DNA of 64,000 nt from Chitinophaga sp. SYP-B3965 (GCF_009647655.1 NZ_WJFD01000001.1:434001-498000), one strand, 5' to 3'. Shown: positions 44,477-53,222, counted from the first letter of the stretch. Translations and numbers: made by a program. The notes: generated by a model not told the origin, from the sequence alone.

Positions 44477-45718
44477 TTATTTAATTGAGGTTCCTAAAAG
44501 TTGCATCCATGATCTTTGTTGATCCTGGAATTGTTCCGCCTGTGCCGGTTCTGCTATCAGCTGATAACCATTCCAGGCAAGCCTGATCAATGGTGCTTTC
44601 AGCAGGAGCGGAGCAGAAGTATAAAAAGAGTTGCCGTAGAGATCTGCCGTACGTTGCAGACTGGCAGGATGTACAGCATTCACATCTATCTGTTGACTGA
44701 TACTTTTGCCCTGGAAGGCCCGTAAAGGATAATCCAGTAATACCTTTACGATCTCCGGTAACAAAGGGATCGAAGCACGGACCAGTGCTGCTGTTTTGGG
44801 TCTTGCATTTTCCAGCGGATGCCTGCGCATCCAGTTGTGGCGCATATGATCCCAGATGCCGTTTCCAAAACGCTGCCGGCAGCATTCTGTTCCTACCAGC
44901 ACACGAAGGAAACTGATAGGATGCGGGTCGCCGGGTGAATAATGAAGCACACCACGGGAAGGGCCATCCACCACATCGTGCAAAGCTGCTACAGAAGCAA
45001 AGCCCGTATGAACAAAAGCAAAGATGTCCGCCGCTATTTCAGATGACCACGCAGCCCAACTTTCTGCAAAGTCAACGCCGTATTTCAACAACGCTTTCCG
45101 CAATGCGGCGGACAATTGTTCATTCCACCCTGTGATATGTGCTACCTGGTGCCCCGCTTCATGGATCAGCGCTGTGGGCCTTAGCAGGTTATGCCTTACG
45201 ATCTTGATGGCCGCAGCAGGGTTTTCCGAATCATCCCAGAGGCGCAAGCCTGCTTTGAGGATGGAAGCACCCATGCCTTTATCGATATAAGTGATCACCG
45301 CAGGAGTAGTATGGCCCAATGGTTCCAGCAAGGTCCGCATGCTGTGTTCTGCTATATAATCACATGCTTTTAATGTGGCCGTGGTAGCAGGATTGGTGCG
45401 GGTGGCTAATGCATCTGCATAGAAGTCCATCAGTGTTTCCACTTGCAGGTAACTCCTTTTGAACCTTTCTATTTCGTAAGCAGTAGCAGTTCCTGTATGG
45501 AGCCTTTGCCGCATCGCTTCTCCTTTTTCCACCAGCTTTTTAACACAGATGGATAAATGCTGCCGGAGATGCGGATGTACATATTGTTCCAGGCTTTTCC
45601 ATGCCAGTTCACTGGCAAGGGCATCCAGGTCTTCCAGCCGCTTTGCTGCTGCCAGCCAGTGATTGGCTTGTATCAGCTGCGGTTCGTACTTAATCCTGCT
45701 GATGTCCCGGACTTGCAT
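44477..45718 (-). CDS. Zinc metallopeptidase-like protein (HExxH) without signal peptide
   Basis: 413 residues. H186-E-A-G-H190 (ALIHEAGHQVAHITGW) with E227 in WSSEIAAD as probable third ligand marks a gluzincin-type zinc peptidase. The N-terminal 130 residues are helical with no named domain. No signal peptide. The start at 45718 overlaps the upstream 815-residue gene by 29 bp; the next in-frame ATG lies about 70 codons later and would remove conserved-looking sequence. The substrate may be a host or competitor protein, or it may process the neighbouring large proteins (inference). Confidence 0.8.
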   Translation of the reverse strand: MQVRDISRIKYEPQLIQANHWLAAAKRLEDLDALASELAWKSLEQYVHPHLRQHLSICVKKLVEKGEAMRQRLHTGTATAYEIERFKRSYLQVETLMDFYADALATRTNPATTATLKACDYIAEHSMRTLLEPLGHTTPAVITYIDKGMGASILKAGLRLWDDSENPAAAIKIVRHNLLRPTALIHEAGHQVAHITGWNEQLSAALRKALLKYGVDFAESWAAWSSEIAADIFAFVHTGFASVAALHDVVDGPSRGVLHYSPGDPHPISFLRVLVGTECCRQRFGNGIWDHMRHNWMRRHPLENARPKTAALVRASIPLLPEIVKVLLDYPLRAFQGKSISQQIDVNAVHPASLQRTADLYGNSFYTSAPLLLKAPLIRLAWNGYQLIAEPAQAEQFQDQQRSWMQLLGTSIK

Positions 45719-48137
45719 GTATCGTACTTTCTTTGGGGTGATCAGTAAAGAGATCTTCTTTCACCGTGGCGTAATTGCCAGACAGCATTTCTTTCATGAT
45801 CTCAAGGTCCGGAGGGCTGGAGAAATTTAAACGGAGGCTCAGGCCATCTGCATCGTGTTCTGCAGCCTGGATCAGTTTATCTCCGTTTTCCCGCAGGAAG
45901 CTAATCATTGCTTTGCCGGCCCAGTTCACCAGCGCATTACTGAAAGCGCGTGTGATCACCGGTGGCACTTTGTCTATGGCCATGCCGGAATGATTACCCG
46001 GCACTACATGCTGGTGAACGATCTTTAAATAATCGAACTTACCGTAGCTGAATATATTTTTGATCCCTTCTTTGAAAGCCATCATCACCATGATGTGTGC
46101 AGCCTCAGACTGGTTCTTTTTCCGCAGGCAGGCCGCAACAGCCTGTGCATCACTTTCACTGAGGTAAAGCTGCATATTTATTTCATTTGTCACAAAATTC
46201 AAACGCGCTTTGAGGGAAGTATGTCTTCTTAACACCTGCCTGCCTTTTGCGGGCTGAAAGTATTGCGGGCGTGCACCATCAATTTCAAGATAATAGTAAC
46301 GGTGGCCCTGTGCACTTTTCCTTTTACCCAGGCAATTCTCTTTTGCTTTCCTGCAACCAAGGCCGGGTTCACGCATGAGCAATCCTGCTGCTACAGAAGT
46401 AAGCGGATGCAATTGCATCCAGGCACTTCTGGATGCATTGCCTAAACCACGTACCCGTTTTGCTTTTTTAGCAATCTGGAAGAGGTCGTTCCGGGGAGAA
46501 GATTCAAACAGATGTACTTTCACCGGAATGCTTGAGCTAACAGAGATGCCCAGTTTGTCCCGCAGGAAAACTGATAAAGGAATACCGCCAAATGTTTTGA
46601 TCTCGTTGGCAATAAATGGGTTGATCTCAGTTTCGATCACTTCATTCAGCACCTTGTATCCCGGTGCTGCTTCTTCGGCGGAAGGAGGTTCATTTTTCCA
46701 GACAACAGATCTTTCATTGGTTTCCCGTAGCTCTGGCTGGGCATCGTAAGCTTTTTCAGGAAGAACATCCGGCAGATAAGCGGCGGCAGATCTTTCAAAG
46801 GCCTGCACAATGTAACGTTCAAATAGCTGCCTGTCTTCCAGCACATATGAAGGAAACTCCGGTACCTGCCGGATCGTGTTCTCTACTACTTCCGCAACGG
46901 CCGTAGTGCCCGCATTCCCTTCTGCCGTTTCCAGGTTCAGCATGGTAAAGCCCTTGTCTACCATGAGTCGGGAAAGCATCTGGGAATTATCTTTTCCAAT
47001 AAAGGGGGTGATGAGTTTACTGATAAGGGAAGTGAGCCAGCCCTTCACTCTTTCCCTGCCTATCAGGGGGAGTGCAAATTTCAGGGCCGTGGTAACGATG
47101 GGGGCAAATTGTTCTACTGCGGGAGCAGGATTATCTCCGTCTTCCAGTTCGTTCAGTTGTTGCACGAAACGTGACCTGGCAGCAGAAAGCATGTCTTCGT
47201 TTTCATCAGGCGTTTCATCCAAAGCCTTATCCAGTTCCGCTTCCATCAGTTGCCATTCCATTTCATTCTCTGCCGTTAATACCTGTGCAGCCGCAGCATT
47301 CATACCATCCTGCAGGTCTGCAGCCATATCACTGGTAGAGTCCGGTTCTGGCATCATAGGAGCCGCTGGGGTAACAGCAGAAGCAAAAGATGCAGCAGGA
47401 GCAATAGCCGCAGCAGCCGCTGGCTGAGGGCGCATGCTGGCAGGCAAAAGTTTACCTGCCAGGGATTGCGCAATGTTCCTGTATTTTCCGGGCAGCAGGT
47501 TAATACCATCTTTGAGTACACCGGCCAGGAACTTTTTAAAGATCCCTGATACACGGTTGAGGATAGGGCCAAGGGCTGCTTTGGCTACAAACTTACCAGC
47601 AGCAATAGCGCCTTTGCCTACTTTTTTGGCCACACCTACCACTTTCTTAAAAGCCTTCTTAAGGCCGCCAAGGAATTGTTCCTGCACATCTGTGAGGTCC
47701 GTGCCATTAAATTCATAATCGGAGAAAAGTGTTTCAAGGTCTGTAGCACTCCGGAGGTTGTTATCTACCTCCTGGCCATATTGCACCATCTTGTCGAAGT
47801 AGCCGTTCATCTCCCGTAACATGGGCTGGTAATAGCTTTGGGTAAGCTGGCGTGAATATACTTCATTGTTCATGTAGCCGCTCTGCGAAGCATATTTTTC
47901 ACGGAAGTCTTTCATCTCGTTCAGCAGATCTTCCATCTGCTCAGAAAACTCATCATCATGTAACTCATTCATAATGGTCACATAAGCTTCCGCTTTTTTA
48001 TCAAAGCCCTGTGGTTTGCCATAGAGCTTATTGACATTGAGAAAGGGGCTTTCCGTGTAAGTCTCCTTTACCACGGGCAGCGGTTCAGCATTCACATCTC
48101 TTTCAAGATTGGGGAAATGCAGGAAGGGGGATTCCAT
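45690..48137 (-). CDS. Large leaderless protein with ESPFL motifs and cationic amphipathic stretch
   Basis: 815 residues, first gene of the minus-strand locus. It opens with two ESPFL motifs (2-6 and 29-33), one also present in the 1138-residue protein. A helical region (about 45-150) leads to a remarkable Lys/Gly/Ala/Val-rich amphipathic stretch (about 156-215: FLGGLKKAFKKVVGVAKK, KGAIAAGKFVAKAALG, IFKKFLAGVLKDG), reminiscent of membrane-active peptides. An Ala/Pro-rich linker (about 230-270) follows, then a mixed C-terminal half with GLGCRKAKENC and YYYLEIDGARPQYFQ. No catalytic motif recognised. No Sec signal despite the hydrophobic stretch. It may insert in membranes, but that is inference. 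Confidence 0.8.
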   Translation of the reverse strand: MESPFLHFPNLERDVNAEPLPVVKETYTESPFLNVNKLYGKPQGFDKKAEAYVTIMNELHDDEFSEQMEDLLNEMKDFREKYASQSGYMNNEVYSRQLTQSYYQPMLREMNGYFDKMVQYGQEVDNNLRSATDLETLFSDYEFNGTDLTDVQEQFLGGLKKAFKKVVGVAKKVGKGAIAAGKFVAKAALGPILNRVSGIFKKFLAGVLKDGINLLPGKYRNIAQSLAGKLLPASMRPQPAAAAAIAPAASFASAVTPAAPMMPEPDSTSDMAADLQDGMNAAAAQVLTAENEMEWQLMEAELDKALDETPDENEDMLSAARSRFVQQLNELEDGDNPAPAVEQFAPIVTTALKFALPLIGRERVKGWLTSLISKLITPFIGKDNSQMLSRLMVDKGFTMLNLETAEGNAGTTAVAEVVENTIRQVPEFPSYVLEDRQLFERYIVQAFERSAAAYLPDVLPEKAYDAQPELRETNERSVVWKNEPPSAEEAAPGYKVLNEVIETEINPFIANEIKTFGGIPLSVFLRDKLGISVSSSIPVKVHLFESSPRNDLFQIAKKAKRVRGLGNASRSAWMQLHPLTSVAAGLLMREPGLGCRKAKENCLGKRKSAQGHRYYYLEIDGARPQYFQPAKGRQVLRRHTSLKARLNFVTNEINMQLYLSESDAQAVAACLRKKNQSEAAHIMVMMAFKEGIKNIFSYGKFDYLKIVHQHVVPGNHSGMAIDKVPPVITRAFSNALVNWAGKAMISFLRENGDKLIQAAEHDADGLSLRLNFSSPPDLEIMKEMLSGNYATVKEDLFTDHPKESTIHASPGHQQD

Positions 48138-48184
48138 AATATTTCTTTTTTGGGGTTACCAGTATGTATTGTATTCTACAGGAT

Positions 48185-48192
48185 CGAAAGTA
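48185..48192 (-). promoter_or_regulatory. Possible -7 box for the 815-residue gene
   Basis: On the minus strand TACTTTCG, one mismatch to TAnnTTTG, about 48 bp before the start codon at 48137. It abuts the 10-bp dyad at 48193-48222. Confidence 0.3.
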
Positions 48193-48222
48193 TTTGCATT
48201 ATTTCGTTTTTTATAATGCAAA
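48193..48222. promoter_or_regulatory. Perfect 10-bp inverted repeat, candidate operator 1
   Basis: TTTGCATTAT (48193-48202) and ATAATGCAAA (48213-48222) with a 10-bp spacer, in the divergent gap between the effector-like locus and the LytS kinase. Confidence 0.6.
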
Positions 48223-48262
48223 ACCGGGAAAGGCAGGTTTGGGCTGAATCCGGTAAATATCT

Positions 48263-48310
48263 TCTTGTAAAGGGTTTTCAGGGATTTATATTTATTGTAG
48301 CTTTACAAGA
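48263..48310. promoter_or_regulatory. Perfect 10-bp inverted repeat, candidate operator 2
   Basis: TCTTGTAAAG (48263-48272) and CTTTACAAGA (48301-48310), spacer 28 bp. The right arm overlaps a TAGCTTTA box (48298-48305) that is a plausible -7 element for the kinase gene. Confidence 0.55.
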
Positions 48311-48326
48311 GCTTTTTCAAAACCCC

Positions 48327-51300
48327 ATGAAGAAACACTTCCTGATCTTCTGCCTCCTGGTATACGGCATTGCAGCGCATGCGCAACTACAGGCAAGCTC
48401 CTTTGAACGGTATACAGTACAACAGGGATTATCTGATAATAATGTTTTCTGTATCACGCAGGATGCCCTGGGGTATATCTGGCTGGGTACAGAGAACGGG
48501 CTGAACCGCTTTGATGGCAACGTATTCCAGAACTTCTATCATGATACCACCAGCTACAGCATTCCGGGCAACCATATCATAGAACTGAAAAGAACAGGCG
48601 GGCATGAGATCCTGGTGCTTACACAAAAAGGTCTGCAGCAGGTGAATACAGCTACCCTGGCACGCAGGAATTATCTCCTGCCGGAAAAGGAAAATGACCA
48701 CGCCAACCCTAACCGCCTCGTAGATGTAATGCGGTTAAAGAACGGTTCCTTTGCCCTGAGCGCTTCCATCGGGTTTTATGTAATAGATACCGCAGGTAAG
48801 ATGGCATTGGGTTTTAACCGCCTGCGATCAGGGCCGGTAGGAAGCGGCTTGTTGAATTATGGCAGGAATATTTTCCTGCTGCCGGATAACAATGCTTTAT
48901 TGTTTACAAAAAAAGAAGGCGTTTCCCTTTACATACCGGCCACCAATAAATTCATCCGTTACAAAACAGCACTGCCGGCAGAATGGTCTGCATTCTATCC
49001 ACCGGGAGAAGATTGGCTGGTGCGTTACCAGCTGGATTCCGTTCGTTTTATGATGGTGCATGCCCTGCAACAGAAGATAACATTTTACAATGCCGCCACC
49101 CGCAGCATAAAAACGGTTGACATCCCGGCTGCGATCCACAGCGATCTTTCAGAAGAAAGCAGGATCTTTCCTTTAAGCAAGGACCGTTTTGCCCTTTCGT
49201 CCGGCGGTTCCGGCTATTATACCTTTCAGCTGGATGAACAGACCGGAGATATCATATTCGATGAAAGCAGGTGGCTGAAAGGATATAAGTGTAATTATAT
49301 TTTTACAGATAAAGAGCAGCGGTTATGGGTGGGTACTTCTAATGGATTGCTTTGTGAAAAGAAAGAACCGCCCTTATTCACTTCCTGGTTGCTGAATGAT
49401 TATGCTGCAGAAGGGTATTCCTATTTCTGCCACATGACAAGGTATAAAGATCGTTTATACCTTGCCAAAGCCGCGAGGCAACCCCATGTAACGATAGTGG
49501 ATACAGCCACCATGCAGATCATAAAAAAGATCACCTTGCCCGGCATCAGCAGGGAAGGAGATGAAAACCCTTCCGTTCAATGTTATTACCCGGATACTTT
49601 ATGGATAGGTACAGATGATGGCATCACCTGGCTGAATGTAAAGAACTATCACAATGGTAAAGTGGTACTGCCGGAAGAACTGCAACACCAAAGGATCACC
49701 CTGAACCCTGTTATGCAGAACGGCGATACCTGGATGCTGAAACCACGCGGAGGTGTGGTAGCAAAATACAATATACACACCCGCCAGTTTACCTGTTATA
49801 CCAGTAAAACAAACCCGAAATTGCCATTCGACCGTGCAAAGCAGGTAGTGTATGATGCATACGGCGATGCATGGATCTCCGGTTACGGCCTCGCTCGCTG
49901 GAACTACAAAGAAAACCGCTTTGACACTTTGATAACACGGTATAAGGGATTGAATAAAGAAGAAGATGACATCCTCACCATCACGACGGACAACAGGGGA
50001 TCATTATGGATGCACAGTTTTGAAAATGGATTACAGGAATACCGCATTAAAGAAAAACGCTTCATTAGTCATACGCTCCTGGAAGGTTTTTCTTTCAATG
50101 CCCTCGTTAATTTATCCAATAAAGAAGTGGCCGGCAAGATCTGGTTTTCCACTCCCAGCAACCAGATCGGGAATATTGATCTGCAATCCGGGAACTCCAA
50201 TATCTACGGCACAAAAGATGGCATTCCTGAAGGAAGGCCCAGCGCACGGTATATCTTTTACGATGAAGCCGCAGATCAATGTTATGCTTTACTGGCAAAG
50301 TACCTGATCCGCTTCCGGCCTTCCGGGGAACCTATTGTACAGAATAATAACAACATCCTCGTAGAGCAGATAACGGCGCCGGATGCTTTAATACACTACC
50401 CCGGTGATACCGTACAATTCCCCTATAAGCGGAACAACCTTTCCATCCGCTTCACCCTGATCAATTACAACAGCACCTCCAGTTACCAGTTCTACTACCG
50501 TCTCAATGAAAGCCGTGCATGGGTGCCGTTAAGGAACCTGCGCAGCATTAATATGACCAGCCTTTCGCCCGGTAAATACACCCTGTACATAAAAGCATTG
50601 GACAGGAACCAGGACGAAAAAACAAAACAGCTTGTGATCATCATTGATCCGCCCTTCTGGAATACCTGGTGGTTCATATCCCTCTCCCTATTATTGCTGG
50701 TAGCCGCCGTACTTTCTTTATTAAAATGGCGGGAACTGATATTGCGCAGGGCTGCCGCCGTGAAGTTCGATGCACAGGCTAAGCAGAACGAAGAAATGAA
50801 AGGCCGTTTGCAGCTGGAACTGGAACTGGCCGTGATGAACCAGCAGCTCGCAGAGATGGAAATGAAGGCCCTGCATGCCCAGATGAATCCCCATTTTATA
50901 TTCAACTGCCTCAACAGTATTGTGGGCATGATCATCTATAATCAGAACGAAGATGCTTCCCGGTACCTCAACAAATTTGCACAACTGATCAGGGAGAACC
51001 TGGACCATAGTAAACGCTCATTTATCACCCTGCAACAGAATATTAACTACCTCCATAATTATCTTAAAATGGAGCAGATCCGTTTTACGAATTTTGAATA
51101 CGAGATGAAGGTAGATGCCTTGCTGGATACAGAAGAGATCATGATTGCCCCCATGCTCATCCAGCCGCTGGCCGAGAATGCCATATGGCATGGCTTGCAG
51201 GCCATTGAAGAAAAGAAACAGCTGAAGATCTCTTTTTCCAAAGATGAAGATTACCTCGTTTGCGAAATAGAGGACAACGGCGTAGGCATCAACAAAACAA

Positions 51301-51476
51301 CTGGCCACAACAGCACCACCCGGCATCTTTCCATGGGTATTGAAAATATCCAGAAGAGGATCCTGCTATTGCGGCAGAAATATAATACAGATTGTGTTAT
51401 CACCTTTACCGATAAAGGGGACAGGCATACGGAAGAAACCGGTACAATTGTCACTTTAATATGGAAGATCATATGA
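48327..51476 (+). CDS. Beta-propeller sensor histidine kinase of the LytS type
   Basis: 1049 residues from the ATG at 48327, which gives a clean signal peptide (about 1-19, AAHAQ). Two-component propeller repeats fill about 22-670 (DALGYIWLGTENGLNRFDG, DKEQRLWVGTSNGLL, DNRGSLWMHSFENGL). A Y_Y_Y-type domain (about 680-755), one transmembrane helix (about 770-792), a coiled coil and a LytS-type kinase follow, with H856 in AQMNPHFIFNCLNS and a degenerate ATPase ending in EDNGVGI. It would sense an extracellular polymer in the propeller and phosphorylate the LytTR regulator whose gene overlaps by 4 bp. Divergent from the leaderless locus. Confidence 0.93.
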   Translation: MKKHFLIFCLLVYGIAAHAQLQASSFERYTVQQGLSDNNVFCITQDALGYIWLGTENGLNRFDGNVFQNFYHDTTSYSIPGNHIIELKRTGGHEILVLTQKGLQQVNTATLARRNYLLPEKENDHANPNRLVDVMRLKNGSFALSASIGFYVIDTAGKMALGFNRLRSGPVGSGLLNYGRNIFLLPDNNALLFTKKEGVSLYIPATNKFIRYKTALPAEWSAFYPPGEDWLVRYQLDSVRFMMVHALQQKITFYNAATRSIKTVDIPAAIHSDLSEESRIFPLSKDRFALSSGGSGYYTFQLDEQTGDIIFDESRWLKGYKCNYIFTDKEQRLWVGTSNGLLCEKKEPPLFTSWLLNDYAAEGYSYFCHMTRYKDRLYLAKAARQPHVTIVDTATMQIIKKITLPGISREGDENPSVQCYYPDTLWIGTDDGITWLNVKNYHNGKVVLPEELQHQRITLNPVMQNGDTWMLKPRGGVVAKYNIHTRQFTCYTSKTNPKLPFDRAKQVVYDAYGDAWISGYGLARWNYKENRFDTLITRYKGLNKEEDDILTITTDNRGSLWMHSFENGLQEYRIKEKRFISHTLLEGFSFNALVNLSNKEVAGKIWFSTPSNQIGNIDLQSGNSNIYGTKDGIPEGRPSARYIFYDEAADQCYALLAKYLIRFRPSGEPIVQNNNNILVEQITAPDALIHYPGDTVQFPYKRNNLSIRFTLINYNSTSSYQFYYRLNESRAWVPLRNLRSINMTSLSPGKYTLYIKALDRNQDEKTKQLVIIIDPPFWNTWWFISLSLLLLVAAVLSLLKWRELILRRAAAVKFDAQAKQNEEMKGRLQLELELAVMNQQLAEMEMKALHAQMNPHFIFNCLNSIVGMIIYNQNEDASRYLNKFAQLIRENLDHSKRSFITLQQNINYLHNYLKMEQIRFTNFEYEMKVDALLDTEEIMIAPMLIQPLAENAIWHGLQAIEEKKQLKISFSKDEDYLVCEIEDNGVGINKTTGHNSTTRHLSMGIENIQKRILLLRQKYNTDCVITFTDKGDRHTEETGTIVTLIWKII

Positions 51477-52234
51477 TTAAAGCGATCATAACAGACGATG
51501 AGGTACCCAGTGTGGAAACGTTGCGCAAACTATTGGAGATGCATTGCCCATCCGTTAAAGTGGTGGCCGAATGCAACAGCGCAGCTGCTACACAGAAACA
51601 GATCCTGTTGCAACAGCCCGATCTGCTTTTCCTGGATATTGCCATGCCGGGGAAAAGCGGATTCGATCTCCTGAATGAGTTGGAGACCATTCCTTTCGAG
51701 ATCATTTTTATCACCGCTTACAACGAGTTCATGTTGCAGGCCTTCCGCTTCAGCGCCATAGATTACATCCTGAAGCCCATTGATGAAGAACTGCTGATCA
51801 AAGCGGTGAACCGGGTAGAAAGAAGGCTGCACACTGCATCAGACCCCGTGTCTATAGAAGTATTAAAATATAACCTGAAGAATATCCAGCATCCCCAGGA
51901 GATGAAGGTGTGTATACCACATACAAAAGGTTTCCTGCTGGTACACCTGGCGGACATCATTTATTGCCAGGCAGATAATACCTACACTACCTTTTACCTC
52001 ACAACGGGTAAACCCCTCGTATCTTCCCGTTCTATCATTGATTTTGAACTGTTGCTGCAGGACTCTTCTTTTTGCCGCATCCACAAATCATACCTCGTGA
52101 ACATGCTGCACATCAAAGAGTATATAAAAGGAGAGGGGGGCAGTATCATCTTAAGCAACGATACAGAACTGGAGGTATCCAGGAGAAAGAAAGATCATTT
52201 CCTGGCGCGGATCAAAGAGTATTATAAATTCTAA
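51473..52234 (+). CDS. LytTR-family response regulator
   Basis: 253 residues from the ATG overlapping the kinase stop (ATGA); an ATG four codons earlier is less likely. The receiver has D8/D9, phosphoacceptor D55 in LLFLDIAMPGKSG and the lysine in DYILKPID. The LytTR DNA-binding domain (about 150-250; LADIIYCQADNTYTTFYL, FCRIHKSYLVNMLHIKEY) follows. It is the partner of the preceding kinase. Candidate targets are the divergent effector-like genes (inference). Confidence 0.93.
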   Translation: MIKAIITDDEVPSVETLRKLLEMHCPSVKVVAECNSAAATQKQILLQQPDLLFLDIAMPGKSGFDLLNELETIPFEIIFITAYNEFMLQAFRFSAIDYILKPIDEELLIKAVNRVERRLHTASDPVSIEVLKYNLKNIQHPQEMKVCIPHTKGFLLVHLADIIYCQADNTYTTFYLTTGKPLVSSRSIIDFELLLQDSSFCRIHKSYLVNMLHIKEYIKGEGGSIILSNDTELEVSRRKKDHFLARIKEYYKF

Positions 52235-52262
52235 AAAAAGCCCGTAACATACGGGCCTTTTT
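52233..52262. terminator. Bidirectional terminator between convergent genes
   Basis: GCCCGTA (52240-52246), ACA loop, TACGGGC (52250-52256), A-run before and T-run after. Serves the LytTR gene and the VOC gene on the other strand. Confidence 0.85.
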
Positions 52263-52266
52263 AATA

Positions 52267-52677
52267 TTATTCAGCGGGCGGCATAGCACTCGCATCCATG
52301 TAAAGGTATTCCCAGAGGTGGCCATCCAGGTCCTGGAAGCCATGCTGATACATAAAACCCATATCCTGTGGTTCATTGGGAGTAGTAGCGCCGGCCGCTA
52401 CAGCTTTACTCACCAGTTCATCTACAGCAGCCCTGCTTTCCGCAGAGAAGGATACGATCACTTCAGATGTTTTCCGCGTATCCGGTATTTCCTTATTCGT
52501 AAAACCTTTAAAGAATTCCTCCTGTAACAGCATCACGAAAATGTCCTCCGTGATGATCATGCAGGTAGCCTTATCATCAGAAAAGTTCGGGTTAAAAGTA
52601 TAGCCAAGTTGACTGAAGAATGCATTGGTCCTTGCAAGGTCTTTAACCGGCAGGTTAACATAAATTTGTTGTGCCAT
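52267..52677 (-). CDS. VOC-family (glyoxalase-fold) protein
   Basis: 136 residues from the ATG at 52677, where MAQQIYVNLPVKDLARTNAFFSQLGY is the typical family start; an upstream ATG adds ten residues. The second half (MGFMYQHGFQDLDGHLWEYLYMD) closes the fold and has a plausible metal-ligand Glu. It resembles PhnB/glyoxalase-like proteins. Activity unassigned. Divided from the HxlR gene by about 120 bp. Confidence 0.88.
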   Translation of the reverse strand: MAQQIYVNLPVKDLARTNAFFSQLGYTFNPNFSDDKATCMIITEDIFVMLLQEEFFKGFTNKEIPDTRKTSEVIVSFSAESRAAVDELVSKAVAAGATTPNEPQDMGFMYQHGFQDLDGHLWEYLYMDASAMPPAE

Positions 52678-52798
52678 GTTGTATTGATTTAGTTCTGATA
52701 CAAACATACTATCTATCCCAAACTGGCAGCATGTGCAAAAGCGACAATCTCTGGGGCAATTGCGACAGGAAAAGTACAGGGGGCACCGTTAGATGCCA

Positions 52799-53152
52799 CT
52801 AGACTGCTGAATGGGCACCCTCCCTCACTCTCACCCGGTGATTTGCTCCCCACTGAATTAAAGCAACCAATACATCTTTCAGGGTATCACTGTATGGCGT
52901 TAACTCATATTCCACCAGTACCGGTGATTGTGCATGCACGATCCGTTTTACAAAACCATTCATTTCAAGCTCTTTCAGTTCATTGGAGAGCACGCGGGGA
53001 GAAATACCCTTCACTGTTCGCTGCAGCTCATTAAAACGCCTCGCCCCGCTATCTTTCAGGGCACTCACGATCCGCAGCTTCCATTTCCCGCCTATGGCAT
53101 ACAGGGCATCTTCCAATGCCGCAATGCCTCTTTCACATTCATTCATATACAT
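52799..53152 (-). CDS. HxlR-family winged-helix regulator
   Basis: 117 residues; NECERGIAALEDALYAIGGKWKLRIVSAL and RFNELQRTVKGISPRVLSNELKELEMNGFVKR are diagnostic for HxlR/MarR-like DNA-binding proteins. The N-terminal cysteine (residue 5) fits redox or electrophile sensing as in related regulators. The start is 53152 or the ATG two codons later. It is divergent from DoxX across a gap containing three 18-bp direct repeats that are likely its own operator. Confidence 0.9.
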   Translation of the reverse strand: MYMNECERGIAALEDALYAIGGKWKLRIVSALKDSGARRFNELQRTVKGISPRVLSNELKELEMNGFVKRIVHAQSPVLVEYELTPYSDTLKDVLVALIQWGANHRVRVREGAHSAV

Positions 53153-53160
53153 TCGTTTTA

Positions 53161-53214
53161 ACTATCCTAAAGGTTACTACTATCCTTTAGTATACTACTA
53201 TCTTTCTGTTAGCA
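53161..53214. promoter_or_regulatory. Three 18-bp direct repeats, probable HxlR operator
   Basis: Units begin at 53161, 53179 and 53197 (ACTATCCTAAAGGTTACT, ACTATCCTTTAGTATACT, ACTATCTTTCTGTTAGCA). The first two also form the dyad CTAAAGG/CCTTTAG. The repeat array sits between the HxlR start codon and both divergent promoters. Confidence 0.7.
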
Positions 53215-53220
53215 AAGTTA
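53213..53220 (-). promoter_or_regulatory. -7 promoter box of the HxlR gene
   Basis: TAACTTTG on the minus strand, exact consensus, with TTTG 16 bp upstream (53237-53240). Immediately next to the plus-strand box for DoxX. Confidence 0.6.
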
Positions 53221-53222
53221 GA

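Noticed and set aside
46876..47427. 183-codon plus-strand frame rich in Ser and Ala
   Set aside because: Antisense to the Ala-rich linker of the 815-residue protein; composition mirrors the opposite strand.
39583..48137. Prophage or complete injection-system locus
   Set aside because: No sheath, tube, baseplate, portal, terminase, integrase or AAA+ assembly gene is visible, so the proteins can only be suggested as cargo, not as a device.
48117..48326. N-terminal extension of the LytS-type kinase
   Set aside because: The frame is open to 48117 but would put 70 unrelated residues before a perfect signal peptide at 48327 and would overlap the divergent gene and its promoter.
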